Shown: positions 52,014 through 60,201 of the stretch, piece by piece | Layout: every line of letters begins with the position of its first letter | Position numbering within the stretch: position 1 is the first letter of the stretch | Source: Solidesulfovibrio alcoholivorans DSM 5433 | Lineage (GTDB): Bacteria; Desulfobacterota; Desulfovibrionia; Desulfovibrionales; Desulfovibrionaceae | NCBI RefSeq assembly: GCF_000702665.1 | Contig: NZ_JNJA01000001.1 | Coordinates: forward strand, 124,001-188,000 | Reading direction: 5' to 3' | Length of the DNA stretch: 64,000 nt | Translations under genes and position numbers: made by a program | Notes under the pieces: generated by a model | Databases searched by the model: none | Told to the model about the DNA's origin: nothing | The model's input: the letters and a program-made list of their open reading frames with translations, nothing else

Positions 52014-52249
52014 TTGATCGCGTACCCCTTTTCCTGCATGCAGGCGTCGATGATTTCCTGCTGCTTGTCCGCGGCCTCGCCGGCCGAGCGGATCAGCGCC
52101 GTGGACACGTAGGCGCGGCTTTCGCAATCGTTGTAGTCGGTGGTGACCACGTCGGCGGCGACATTGTCGGATTTGGGGCCGGAACCGGCGCAGCCCAGGC
52201 TCAAGGCGGCCAGGGCGAGGCAGGACGCGGCAACGAGTCGGCGAAGCAT
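52010..52249 (-). CDS. Small lipoprotein
   Basis: 79 residues. Lipobox LSLGCAG with the lipidated Cys at residue 20, preceded by a hydrophobic stretch (VAASCLALAALSLG). The mature part contains two Cys (DYNDCESRAY, IIDACMQEKGYAIK) that could form a disulfide. First gene of the minus-strand unit. GGAGGCC lies before the ATG. Function unknown. Confidence 0.75.
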   Translation of the reverse strand: MLRRLVAASCLALAALSLGCAGSGPKSDNVAADVVTTDYNDCESRAYVSTALIRSAGEAADKQQEIIDACMQEKGYAIK

Positions 52250-52492
52250 GGAGGCCTCCTTGGGCGGTGCGACGGAAAGGCGGCCGGGATGGCCGCGTCA
52301 AACCTTTAGCGTCCCGGGGGGCGCGGGGTCAATGCGCAGGCTGGACATCGGGCGTGCTTCATGGTTCAATAGGATAATAGGAAAAGGACTTTTGCCGTGC
52401 TGCACGGCAACGCGGCGCGCACAGTTCGAACGCGGTTTTCAGGCGACTCCACTCTCTATCCATCCCTCTGCAACCAAAAGGATTACCGAAAA

Positions 52493-53365
52493 ATGCCCCG
52501 CAAAATCCTCTTGTTCGCGCTGTGTTGCGTGACGGTCTTTTCCATTGTTCCAGGCAGGTCCGCCGCCCAGGCCGCAGCGCCCTCGCCCGACCAGCAGGAC
52601 ATGCAGAAGCTGACCCAGGAATCGAGCAATCCCATAGGCAGCCTCTGGATGATCACCAACCAGTTCAACCTGAACCTGCTCCAATCCCCCAAGGGCGGAC
52701 CGTTCAGGGAGGAACGGACGCAGTTCAACTATAATTTCCAGCCCGTGCTCACCTTCGACCTGTCCAGCGACTACCGCCTCATCGCCCGGCCGGTGCTGCC
52801 GGTCTACAACACGCCCTATCCCGTCAGCCTTAAAAACGTCGATTATAAATTCGGCCTGGGCGATGCCGAGTTCATGGCTATGGTCGCGCCGAGCTCCAGC
52901 ACTTCGAAGTTCCTGTTCGGCCTCGGGCCCACGGCCGTTTTCCCCACGGCCACGGACAAGCACCTCGGCGACGGCAAGTGGCAGCTCGGCGGCGCACTCG
53001 CCGCCGTGTACATGGACGAAACCTGGGTGGTGGGCGTTTTCCCGCAACAATGGTGGTCCGTGGGAGGAGACCCTTCGCGCAAGGAAGTGAGCCTGACCAA
53101 GGCGCAGTATTTCATCTGGTACTCGCCGGCCCCCACCTGGCAGGTCGGCATGTCGCCCAACGTGCTCATCGACTGGACGCAAAAGGACGCGGACAAGGCC
53201 CTGACCCTGCCCGTGGGCCTGGGCGTGGCCAAGCTCGTCAAGCTGGGCACGCTGCCGGTCAAAATCGCCGCCGAAGCCGACTACTCCGTCATCCGGCCCC
53301 GGGACGCGGGCACGGAGTGGACGTTCAAGCTGAGCATCACGCCGATCATCCCGAAACTGTTCTAA
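52493..53365 (+). CDS. Predicted outer-membrane beta-barrel protein
   Basis: 290 residues from the ATG at 52493 (AAAGGA upstream). Signal peptide ~1-26 (SIVPGRSAAQA). Strand blocks: SLWMITNQFNLNLLQ, FNYNFQPVLTFDLSSDYRLI, KWQLGGALAAVYM, WVVGVFPQQWWSVGG, WTFKLSITPIIPKLF with a terminal Phe. The set is typical of Desulfovibrio proteins annotated as neuromedin-U-like or transporter. It is the first gene in a run with a hydrolase (20-base gap) and a second barrel, so likely an operon. Confidence 0.75.
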   Translation: MPRKILLFALCCVTVFSIVPGRSAAQAAAPSPDQQDMQKLTQESSNPIGSLWMITNQFNLNLLQSPKGGPFREERTQFNYNFQPVLTFDLSSDYRLIARPVLPVYNTPYPVSLKNVDYKFGLGDAEFMAMVAPSSSTSKFLFGLGPTAVFPTATDKHLGDGKWQLGGALAAVYMDETWVVGVFPQQWWSVGGDPSRKEVSLTKAQYFIWYSPAPTWQVGMSPNVLIDWTQKDADKALTLPVGLGVAKLVKLGTLPVKIAAEADYSVIRPRDAGTEWTFKLSITPIIPKLF

Positions 53366-53384
53366 CTCGAAGGAGGCCCCGAAC

Positions 53385-54503
53385 ATGCGCTCGCGCTCCC
53401 TGGCCGCCCTGGCCGTCGCCGTCATCACCCTGGCCGCGCTCGGCCGCGCCGACGCCTGCACCAGCATCCGGCTCAAAACCACGGACGGCGACGTCATCTA
53501 CGCCCGCACCATGGAATACGCCGAACAGCAAGAAGCCGGCGTGTCCGTGGTGCCCAAGGGCACGACCTTTGTCGGCACCCTGCCCGACGGCTCGTCCAAG
53601 GGCCTGCCCTTCACGGCCAAATACGGCTTTATCGGCATGAATTCCCATGGCGTTCCCATCCTCATCGACGGCGTCAACGAAAAGGGGCTTGTGGCCGGCG
53701 GCCTGCTGTTCCCCGGCTTCGCCGGCTACGCCTCCTTTGAGCCGGCCGAGGCCGGTCGGACCATCGCCCAGTACGAAGTGGTCAACTGGCTCCTGTCCCA
53801 GTTCGCCACCGTGGCCGAGGTGCGGGCGGGCCTTGCCCAGGTGCGCGTGTGCCAGGGACCGTCCGCCTCCAAGGGCATCACCGTGGGCCCGCTGCCCCTG
53901 CACTTCACCGTCCACGATGCCACCGGCGACAGCATCGTCATCGAGCATGTCGGCGGCCAGACGAAGGTTCATGACAACCCCCTGGGCGTACTCACCAACG
54001 CCCCGGACTTCGACTGGATGCGCATCTACCTGAGCAACTTCGTCAACCTCTCGGCGGTCAACGCCGCGCCCAAGGACCTCGCCGGCTTCAAGATCGATCC
54101 CACGGGCCAGGGCTCGGGCATGCTCGGGCTGCCCGGGGACTTCACCCCGCCGAGCCGCTTCCTGCGCATGGTGGCCCTGACCCAGACAGCTTCCCCCGTG
54201 GCCGGTCCCGACGCCGGGCTGGCTCTGGCCATGACCATCATCGACAACGTGGACATTCCCATGGGGACCGTGCGCGACGTCTCGCCGGCCGGGATCGTGC
54301 GCGACGTCACTCAGTGGGTCGGGGCGGTGGACACGGCGCGCGGCCGCTACTACTTCCGCACCTACGACAACAAGAATTGGCGCTACGTGGACCTCAAGGA
54401 AGCTCTGGCCAAGGCCGGAACAACCATGCAAAACATCCCCACGAAGCTCGCCCCCGATTACCTTGACGTGACCGCCACAGCCAAGCCCGCGGCCATGCCC
54501 TGA
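53385..54503 (+). CDS. Choloylglycine-hydrolase family (Ntn) amidase, exported
   Basis: 372 residues, with GAAGGAGG ahead. A signal peptide ~1-24 ends at ADA, so cleavage exposes Cys25 (ACTSIRLKTTDGDVIYARTM), the N-terminal nucleophile of bile-salt hydrolase and penicillin V acylase type enzymes. Other family blocks: NSHGVPILIDGVNEKGLVAG (with the substrate-loop pattern) and GVLTNAPDFDWMRIYL. Self-processing by signal cleavage is known for Gram-negative members. In a sulfate reducer bile acids are an unlikely natural substrate; acyl-homoserine lactones or other N-acyl amides are alternatives. Confidence 0.9.
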   Translation: MRSRSLAALAVAVITLAALGRADACTSIRLKTTDGDVIYARTMEYAEQQEAGVSVVPKGTTFVGTLPDGSSKGLPFTAKYGFIGMNSHGVPILIDGVNEKGLVAGGLLFPGFAGYASFEPAEAGRTIAQYEVVNWLLSQFATVAEVRAGLAQVRVCQGPSASKGITVGPLPLHFTVHDATGDSIVIEHVGGQTKVHDNPLGVLTNAPDFDWMRIYLSNFVNLSAVNAAPKDLAGFKIDPTGQGSGMLGLPGDFTPPSRFLRMVALTQTASPVAGPDAGLALAMTIIDNVDIPMGTVRDVSPAGIVRDVTQWVGAVDTARGRYYFRTYDNKNWRYVDLKEALAKAGTTMQNIPTKLAPDYLDVTATAKPAAMP

Positions 54504-54519
54504 CGCTGACCCGGCCAAC

Positions 54520-54551
54520 GCCCGTCGCGGGGCTCTCCCCCCGTGACGGGC
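54520..54551 (+). repeat. Inverted repeat between hydrolase and second barrel gene
   Basis: GCCCGTCGCGGGG pairs with CCCCGTGACGGGC around a ~6-base loop; one mismatch. No T-run, so probably an mRNA processing or pausing structure rather than a full terminator. It ends 27 bases before the next start. Confidence 0.5.
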
Positions 54552-54578
54552 AAAGCCATAACCCCAGGAAGGATTCCC

Positions 54579-55571
54579 ATGTCTCACCGTCCTCACGCCG
54601 CCCCGCTTTTCCTCGCCGCCCTGTGCCTTGCCCTGGCCCTCGCCGCCGCCCCACGCCCGGCCCAGGCCGTGGAAGGCGGGGCCAGCCACTACATCCAGGG
54701 GGCCTACGGCGACTTCCTCATGGGGCTTATCCCGGCCTCGGGCTTCTACGTACGAAACGACACCCTCTACCAGTCCACCCACATGGACGCCACGTACAAG
54801 GCCGGCCGCGTCTTCGCCGGCCTCGACGACACCTCGGTGATCAACATCACCAAGTTCTCCTACCTGTTCGACGTGCCGGCCATGGGCGGCTTCCTGGGCC
54901 TCGGCGTCGGGGTGCCGCTGATCCTCAACGAACACATCACCGGCGACGTGGCCGCTGACTACAGCCGCCGCTCGCGCACGACCGGCCTCGACATGCCGCA
55001 TCAACTGGATTTTGGCGGCGGCGGAGACCGGGGCGGGCTTTCCGACATCTTCCTCATGCCGGTCATCGCCGGCTGGAACTTCGGCGAATGCCACCTGGCC
55101 GTCACGCCCATCGTCTTTTTGCCCACGGGCTACTACGACAAGAGCAAGCTCACCAACCTGGGCATGAACTACGCCAGCTTCGACGGCAACATGGCCTTCA
55201 CCTGGCTGAGCAAAAAGCGGTTCGAGCTGTCGGTCAACGCCGGCTACATGATCAACGCCGAGAACGCGACCACCAAGTATTTGAGCGGCAACCAGCTCCA
55301 TGTGGACTGGACCGCCGCCTACCACGTGAACGAACGCCTGGCCTTGGGCGCGGTGGGCTACCTCGTGGCCCAGACCACCCCGGACTCGGGCGCGGGCGCG
55401 ACCATGGGGTCGTTTTACTCCTCGGGCACGGGCATCGGCCCGGCCGCCACCTATGCCATTCCCGTGGGCGGCAAGGACGTCATGCTCATCGCCAAATGGC
55501 TCCACGGCCTGGGCGCGACCCACAGCTTCCTCGGCGACACGGTCTACGCCTCCTTCGCCGTCAAGTTTTAG
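54579..55571 (+). CDS. SphA-family (phenol/meta-degradation-type) outer-membrane protein
   Basis: 330 residues, with AGGAAGGA before the ATG at 54579. Signal peptide ~1-28 (RPAQA). Beta-barrel blocks: YIQGAYGDFLMGLIPASGFY, FSYLFDVPAMGGFLGLGVGV, FLMPVIAGWNFGECHLAVTP, AAYHVNERLALGAVGYLVAQ, and a terminal Phe (YASFAVKF). The set resembles the SphA/MetA-pathway transporter family (Phenol_MetA_deg). It suggests uptake of a hydrophobic substrate alongside the exported hydrolase. Confidence 0.78.
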   Translation: MSHRPHAAPLFLAALCLALALAAAPRPAQAVEGGASHYIQGAYGDFLMGLIPASGFYVRNDTLYQSTHMDATYKAGRVFAGLDDTSVINITKFSYLFDVPAMGGFLGLGVGVPLILNEHITGDVAADYSRRSRTTGLDMPHQLDFGGGGDRGGLSDIFLMPVIAGWNFGECHLAVTPIVFLPTGYYDKSKLTNLGMNYASFDGNMAFTWLSKKRFELSVNAGYMINAENATTKYLSGNQLHVDWTAAYHVNERLALGAVGYLVAQTTPDSGAGATMGSFYSSGTGIGPAATYAIPVGGKDVMLIAKWLHGLGATHSFLGDTVYASFAVKF

Positions 55572-55706
55572 TTCACGCCCCTACCCATGCGACGCGGGCG
55601 GTCCGGATACCCCGGGCCGCCCGCGTTTCCTTTCGAGCCGCCGCCGCATCGGCCCTTGACACCGCCGCGCGCGCCGGGCTATCCGGCGGCCTCGCGACGA
55701 GACCCT

Positions 55707-56891
55707 ATGCACACGCAGCCCAAGGCCCGCATCTTCACCTTCGAGTTCAGCGGGCTGTGCCTGCTGCTCTTTCTGGCCTACTGCAACATCGCGGTCTTCT
55801 ACAGCCTCTACGTCTACCTCCAGGCGCTTGGCATCCCGGCCTCCTGGCGGGGGCTTCTCATCGGGGCCTCGTCGCTTGCGACCATGGCCGGCTACCTCTT
55901 CGCCAGCCCCTTCCTCACCGTCCATAACGCCGCGCGGGCCGCCGGCTGCGGCATCCTGATCCTCACCGGCTGCGGCGTCTCCTACCTCTTCGCCACGTCC
56001 GCGCCGGCGCTGCTCGCCGTGCGCCTGGCCAACGGCCTGGCCGTGGCCCTCGTTTCCGCCGGGGCCATGACCCTGCTCGTGGCCGTCATCCCGCCCACGC
56101 GCACGGGGCAAGCCTTCGGCATGTATTCCGTGGCCATGCTCCTGCCCTATTCCCTCGTGCCGCCGGTCTTCGACGCGCTTTCCCCGGCGGTCCTGTCCTA
56201 TCCCCAGGGCTACGCCGGCATGGCCCTGGCGCTCGCCCCGGCGCTTGCCGTGGTCGCCGTGCTCGGGCGGCGCGTGGCCGGGCGCGAAGGCCACGCGCCG
56301 GCCCGCCGGCCGGCGCTTGCGCAGATGGCGCGAAACGCACGCAAGCGCCCGGTCGCCCAACTCCTCGCCGTCAACGCCGTCTATTACCTCAATTTCGCCT
56401 CGCTCTTTTTCCTGGCCAAGAGCCTGTTCCTCTCGCGCGGCCTCGACCATGCCGGGGTGTTTTTCTCCCTCCAGATGTCGTGCATGATCCTGCTGCGGAT
56501 TTTCGCCAACCGCGTCTTCGACGCCGTGCCGAAAATCCGGCTGATCCGCTTCTGCTACCTGGTCACGGCGGGCGCGTTCCTGCTGCTCTACTTCGCCCGC
56601 GGCCTGACGTTCGCGTTTGCGGCGGCGCTGCTCCTCGGCGTCGGCATGGGCGTGGGCTCGCCGTCGCTTAACGCCTTCATGTACGAACTGTCCGAACCGG
56701 CCTATAGAGGCCTCAACGCCAACCTGATGATGCTCTCGCTGCAAAGCGGCAGCTTTCTCGGGCCGATCCTCGGCGGCGCGGCCGTGGCGGCGTTCGGGTA
56801 CGGCGGTTTTCTGCTCGTGGGCGCGGCGGCCTGCCTGTGCGGCACGGCCCTGAGCCTGGGGCTCGACGCCAAAACGTCAACAGTGAAGTGA
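55707..56891 (+). CDS. Major facilitator superfamily transporter
   Basis: 394 residues from the ATG at 55707. About 12 transmembrane segments, starting FTFEFSGLCLLLFLAYCNIA. The loop after helix 2 (SLYVYLQALGIPASWRGLLI) and the central loop (RRVAGREGHAPARRPALAQM) fit the 6+6 layout. Substrate unknown. It follows the second barrel gene by 135 bases, so it may provide the inner-membrane step for the same substrate. Confidence 0.85.
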   Translation: MHTQPKARIFTFEFSGLCLLLFLAYCNIAVFYSLYVYLQALGIPASWRGLLIGASSLATMAGYLFASPFLTVHNAARAAGCGILILTGCGVSYLFATSAPALLAVRLANGLAVALVSAGAMTLLVAVIPPTRTGQAFGMYSVAMLLPYSLVPPVFDALSPAVLSYPQGYAGMALALAPALAVVAVLGRRVAGREGHAPARRPALAQMARNARKRPVAQLLAVNAVYYLNFASLFFLAKSLFLSRGLDHAGVFFSLQMSCMILLRIFANRVFDAVPKIRLIRFCYLVTAGAFLLLYFARGLTFAFAAALLLGVGMGVGSPSLNAFMYELSEPAYRGLNANLMMLSLQSGSFLGPILGGAAVAAFGYGGFLLVGAAACLCGTALSLGLDAKTSTVK

Positions 56892-56913
56892 TCGTTTCCC
56901 CAAGGAGGGCGAC

Positions 56914-57144
56914 ATGCACGGATGGTACGAATACGGCACGTTCGGCGGCGGCCTGTGGTCGTTTCTGATCACGCTGCTCATTTTGCTCGTGATCTTCCTG
57001 ATCTGCCGCGAGCTCGTGTGCTGGTACTGGAAGATCAACCGGGCGGTGGAGCTGCTCGAGCGGCAAAACGTGCTGCTCGAACGCATCGAGGCGCGGCTCT
57101 CGGCCACCGGCCACGTCCCGCCGGCGGACCGTCAGGCGTCGTAA
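56914..57144 (+). CDS. Small single-pass membrane protein
   Basis: 76 residues, with AAGGAGGG before the ATG. Transmembrane segment ~14-33 (LWSFLITLLILLVIFLICRE) followed by an amphipathic helix (RAVELLERQNVLLERIEARL), probably a coiled coil. No family is recognised. It lies 22 bases after the MFS gene and may be co-transcribed; its stop is 4 bases from the convergent fliI stop. Confidence 0.7.
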   Translation: MHGWYEYGTFGGGLWSFLITLLILLVIFLICRELVCWYWKINRAVELLERQNVLLERIEARLSATGHVPPADRQAS

Positions 57145-57148
57145 CGGA

Positions 57149-58474
57149 CTATTTGGCCCCGACCAGGGCACTGATGGCGGCGAAACTCTCGTCGAGCGTG
57201 GCGCTGGCGGCGATGTCCTGGCGCAGGAAGTCGTTGATGGGGCCGATCATGTCGATGGCCCGGTCGATATCGGGATTGGCCCCGCGCGCGTAGGCCCCGA
57301 TGTTCACCATGTCCTCCACGCGGCGGTAGGTCGCGAGGATGCGGATGAGCTCGCGGCCCGCGCCAAGCGCGTCCTTGGGCGTCACGTCCGAGCGCAGGCG
57401 GCTTATCGAGCGCAGCACGTCGATGGCCGGGAAATGCCCCTGGTCGGCCAGGTCGCGCGTGAGCACGATGTGCCCGTCGAGGATGGAGCGCACGGCGTCG
57501 GCGATGGGCTCGTTGAAGTCGTCGCCGTCCACGAGCACGGTGTAGATGCCGGTGATGCTGCCCTTGCCGTTCTTGCCGGCGCGCTCCAGGAGCTTCGGGA
57601 GCTGGGCGAAGACCGAGGGCGTGTAGCCGCGCGTGGTCGGGGGCTCGCCCGCGGCCAGGCCCACCTCGCGCCCGGCCATGGCGAAACGGGTGACGGAGTC
57701 CATCATGAGGATGACGTCGCTCCCTTCGTCGCGGAAAAATTCCGCCATGGCCGTGGCCGCGTAGGCCGCGCGCATGCGTATCAGCGGGCTCTTGTCCGAG
57801 GTCGCGACCACGACCACCGAGCGCGCCATGCCCTCGGGCCCCAGGTCCTTTTCGATAAATTCCCGCAATTCCCTGCCGCGTTCGCCCACGAGCCCGATGA
57901 CGTTGACGTCGGCCTTGGTATTGCGCGCGATCATGCCCATGAGCGTCGATTTCCCGACGCCCGATCCGGCCATGATGCCCACGCGCTGGCCCTTGCCCAG
58001 GGTGAGAAGGCCGTTTATCGCCCGCACGCCCACGTCCATGGGGTCGCAGATGCGCGGCCGGTCCATGGGGTCCGGGGCCGGGGCGAAGACGGGATTGAAG
58101 CGCGTGGGGAAAAGCGGCTCGCCGCCGTCGAGGGGGGTGCCGAAGGCGTCGATGACCCGGCCGAGGTAGCGCCGGCCCACCGGGAAAAGCGGCGGCGTGC
58201 TGGTGTTGCGAATCAGCGTCCCGGGCGCGATGCCGCGCAGGTCGTCGTAGGGCATGAACAGGCACGCCCCGTCGCGAAACCCCACCACTTCGGCCGGCAC
58301 TTCGCGCACGCTGCGGCCGTCGTCGGCCAGCAACTGGCACACCGAGCCCACGGGTGCGCGGATGCCCCGGCCCTCGGCAATAAGCCCCACCACCTTGGAC
58401 ACTTTGCCGAAGGTGCGCGCCGGGCGTAGCGCCGTAAGCTGGGCCATGGCCCCCGCGGTCTCAAGCCGCGCCAT
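57149..58474 (-). CDS. fliI: Flagellum-specific ATPase FliI
   Basis: 441 residues. Walker A AGSGVGKST at 169-177, RGREVREF-type segment as GERGRELREFIEKDLG, Walker B VILMMDSVTRFAMAGREVGL, and a T3SS-ATPase C-domain (GSITGIYTVLVDGDDFNEPI). It energises flagellar export. Start overlaps the fliH stop by 14 bases. It is the last gene of the operon; fliJ does not follow. Confidence 0.96.
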   Translation of the reverse strand: MARLETAGAMAQLTALRPARTFGKVSKVVGLIAEGRGIRAPVGSVCQLLADDGRSVREVPAEVVGFRDGACLFMPYDDLRGIAPGTLIRNTSTPPLFPVGRRYLGRVIDAFGTPLDGGEPLFPTRFNPVFAPAPDPMDRPRICDPMDVGVRAINGLLTLGKGQRVGIMAGSGVGKSTLMGMIARNTKADVNVIGLVGERGRELREFIEKDLGPEGMARSVVVVATSDKSPLIRMRAAYAATAMAEFFRDEGSDVILMMDSVTRFAMAGREVGLAAGEPPTTRGYTPSVFAQLPKLLERAGKNGKGSITGIYTVLVDGDDFNEPIADAVRSILDGHIVLTRDLADQGHFPAIDVLRSISRLRSDVTPKDALGAGRELIRILATYRRVEDMVNIGAYARGANPDIDRAIDMIGPINDFLRQDIAASATLDESFAAISALVGAK

Positions 58475-59213
58475 CGCCGTCGCCTTCCCCGGCCGCGGCC
58501 ATCTGGGCCAAAATGGTTTCCACCTCGCCGAAGCGGCTGCCGATGGAGTTGTCCACGAGACCGTCGCCGCATTCGAGGATCACGCTGCCGGGCAGCAGTT
58601 CCGGGTTGGGGCGCACGAGCACCTTGTCGAGGCCGCCGCGGTCCTGGGAGGCGCGGTTGATAAGCTCGCGCAGCAGCGGTTCGTCCTCGGGATTGACGGC
58701 CAGGGTCAGGTCGGCCTTGGCGTCCATGAGGTCCAGGGATTCGTGCAGGAGGTTGCGCAGGATTTCCTCGCGCCGGGCGTCGATGGCGGCGAGCGTGGTG
58801 CGTTCCAGGGCCAGGCGCAACAGGGCGACGAATTCCTGACGGTGGGCGTCCCAGAGCTTTTTGCGCTCCCCGGTCAGGGATTCGAGCATGGAGCCCAGGG
58901 AGGTGGACATCTGGGCCAGTTCGGTCTGGATCTGCTCGCCGGCCGCGGCCACGCCGGCGGCGTAGCCGGCTTCCTGCGCCTTGGCCTTGATGCGCTCGCC
59001 CTCGGCCATGGCCTCGGCGATGATGGCCGACGCCTTGGCCTTGGCCTTGGCGCGCACACGCTCCCAGAACTGCGCCTCGACCTCTTCGAAATGCAGGGGC
59101 GAACGGCGCGATTCCAGTTCCGAAACCGTGGTCTCGGCCTCGCCGCCCCCGCCCGGGCCGAGGATGACCCGGCCCGTGAGCACGCCGGCCGCGTTGCCGT
59201 CAGATAAAGACAT
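58461..59213 (-). CDS. fliH: Flagellar export regulator FliH
   Basis: 250 residues from the ATG at 59213, overlapping the fliG stop by 14 bases. A Gly-rich start (GGGGEAETTV) is followed by a long helical part (AKAKAKASAIIAEAMAEGER, with the A/G-x3-G helix pattern) and the conserved C-terminal domain (SGNPEDEPLL-like: LAVNPEDEPLLRELINRASQ, GSVILECGDGLVDNSIGSRF). It binds FliI and holds it at the export gate. Confidence 0.88.
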   Translation of the reverse strand: MSLSDGNAAGVLTGRVILGPGGGGEAETTVSELESRRSPLHFEEVEAQFWERVRAKAKAKASAIIAEAMAEGERIKAKAQEAGYAAGVAAAGEQIQTELAQMSTSLGSMLESLTGERKKLWDAHRQEFVALLRLALERTTLAAIDARREEILRNLLHESLDLMDAKADLTLAVNPEDEPLLRELINRASQDRGGLDKVLVRPNPELLPGSVILECGDGLVDNSIGSRFGEVETILAQMAAAGEGDGDGAA

Positions 59214-60195
59214 CCCCGCCTCCGCGCCCGATGGCGATCTTGCCCTCGGCTTCCAGCCGGCGCACGGTCTTGACCACGTTCTGCTGGGCGGCCTCCACCT
59301 CGGCAAGACGGATGGGGCCCATGATCTCCAGGTCTTCCTGGATCATGGTGGCGGCGCGCTCGGAGAGGTTCTTGAAGAACTTGTCGCGCAGATCCTCGGA
59401 CGCGCCCTTCAATGCCTGGGTCAGCTCCTCGTTGGAGACTTCCTTTAGCAGTTCGCGGATGGCGCGGTCGTCCAGGGCCTTGATGTCCTCGAAAACGAAC
59501 ATGAGGTTGCGGATGTCCTCGGCCATCTGCGCCGATTCCTCTTCGATCTCCGAGAGCACTTCCTCTTCCGTGGCCCTGTCCACGGCATTTAAGATTTCGG
59601 CCACGGAGGTGATGCCGCCGACCTTCTTGCCTTCCTTGCCGCCCATGGCGATGAGCTGGTTTTGCAGCACCTTGTCCACTTCGAGCAGCATGTCCTCGGC
59701 CACGGCCTCCAGGCGCGACAGGCGCATGAGCACTTCGGCGCGCACGCCCGACGGCAGGTTCTGGAGCAGTTCCGCGGCCTGGTCGGGGTGCAGGTGCCCG
59801 AGGATCAGCGCCAGGGTCTGCGGGTGCTCGTTGCGCAGGATCTGGGCCAGGATGCGCGGCGAGACGTTGCCGAGCTCCTGGAAGGGCGTGGGCCCGGTGT
59901 CGAGCTCGAGCGTCTCCATGATGTACTTGGCCGTGTCGGAGTCGAGCGTCTTGGACAGCATCTTGCGCACCTGCTCCGGGCCGCCCGTGACCATGTCCTT
60001 GCCCACCTGCATGGACTCGTTGAACTCGTGGACCACGTCCTCGACCTGCTCCTTGGGCACGGTCTCCATCTCCATCATGGCCTTGGAGATGCGGGCGATT
60101 TCCTTCCGGTCCAGGCGCTTGAACACCTCGCCGGTGAATTTCTCGCCGAGCGCCAGGCACAGGACGGCGGTCTTCTGCGGGCCGGTCATGGACAT
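59200..60195 (-). CDS. fliG: Flagellar motor switch protein FliG
   Basis: 331 residues. N-terminal domain GPQKTAVLCLALGEKFTGEV, middle-domain EHPQTLALILGHLHPDQAAE (EHPQ motif), and C-terminal torque domain MFVFEDIKALDDRAIRELLK with charged helix residues, and LRDKFFKNLSERAATMIQED. It forms the switch ring with FliM/FliN and interacts with MotA. Normal length. Confidence 0.96.
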   Translation of the reverse strand: MSMTGPQKTAVLCLALGEKFTGEVFKRLDRKEIARISKAMMEMETVPKEQVEDVVHEFNESMQVGKDMVTGGPEQVRKMLSKTLDSDTAKYIMETLELDTGPTPFQELGNVSPRILAQILRNEHPQTLALILGHLHPDQAAELLQNLPSGVRAEVLMRLSRLEAVAEDMLLEVDKVLQNQLIAMGGKEGKKVGGITSVAEILNAVDRATEEEVLSEIEEESAQMAEDIRNLMFVFEDIKALDDRAIRELLKEVSNEELTQALKGASEDLRDKFFKNLSERAATMIQEDLEIMGPIRLAEVEAAQQNVVKTVRRLEAEGKIAIGRGGGDVFI

Positions 60196-60201
60196 GGGGG
60201 C

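Noticed and set aside
54520..54551. Hairpin as a full terminator
   Set aside because: No T-run and a mismatch; the downstream barrel gene is likely co-transcribed with the hydrolase.
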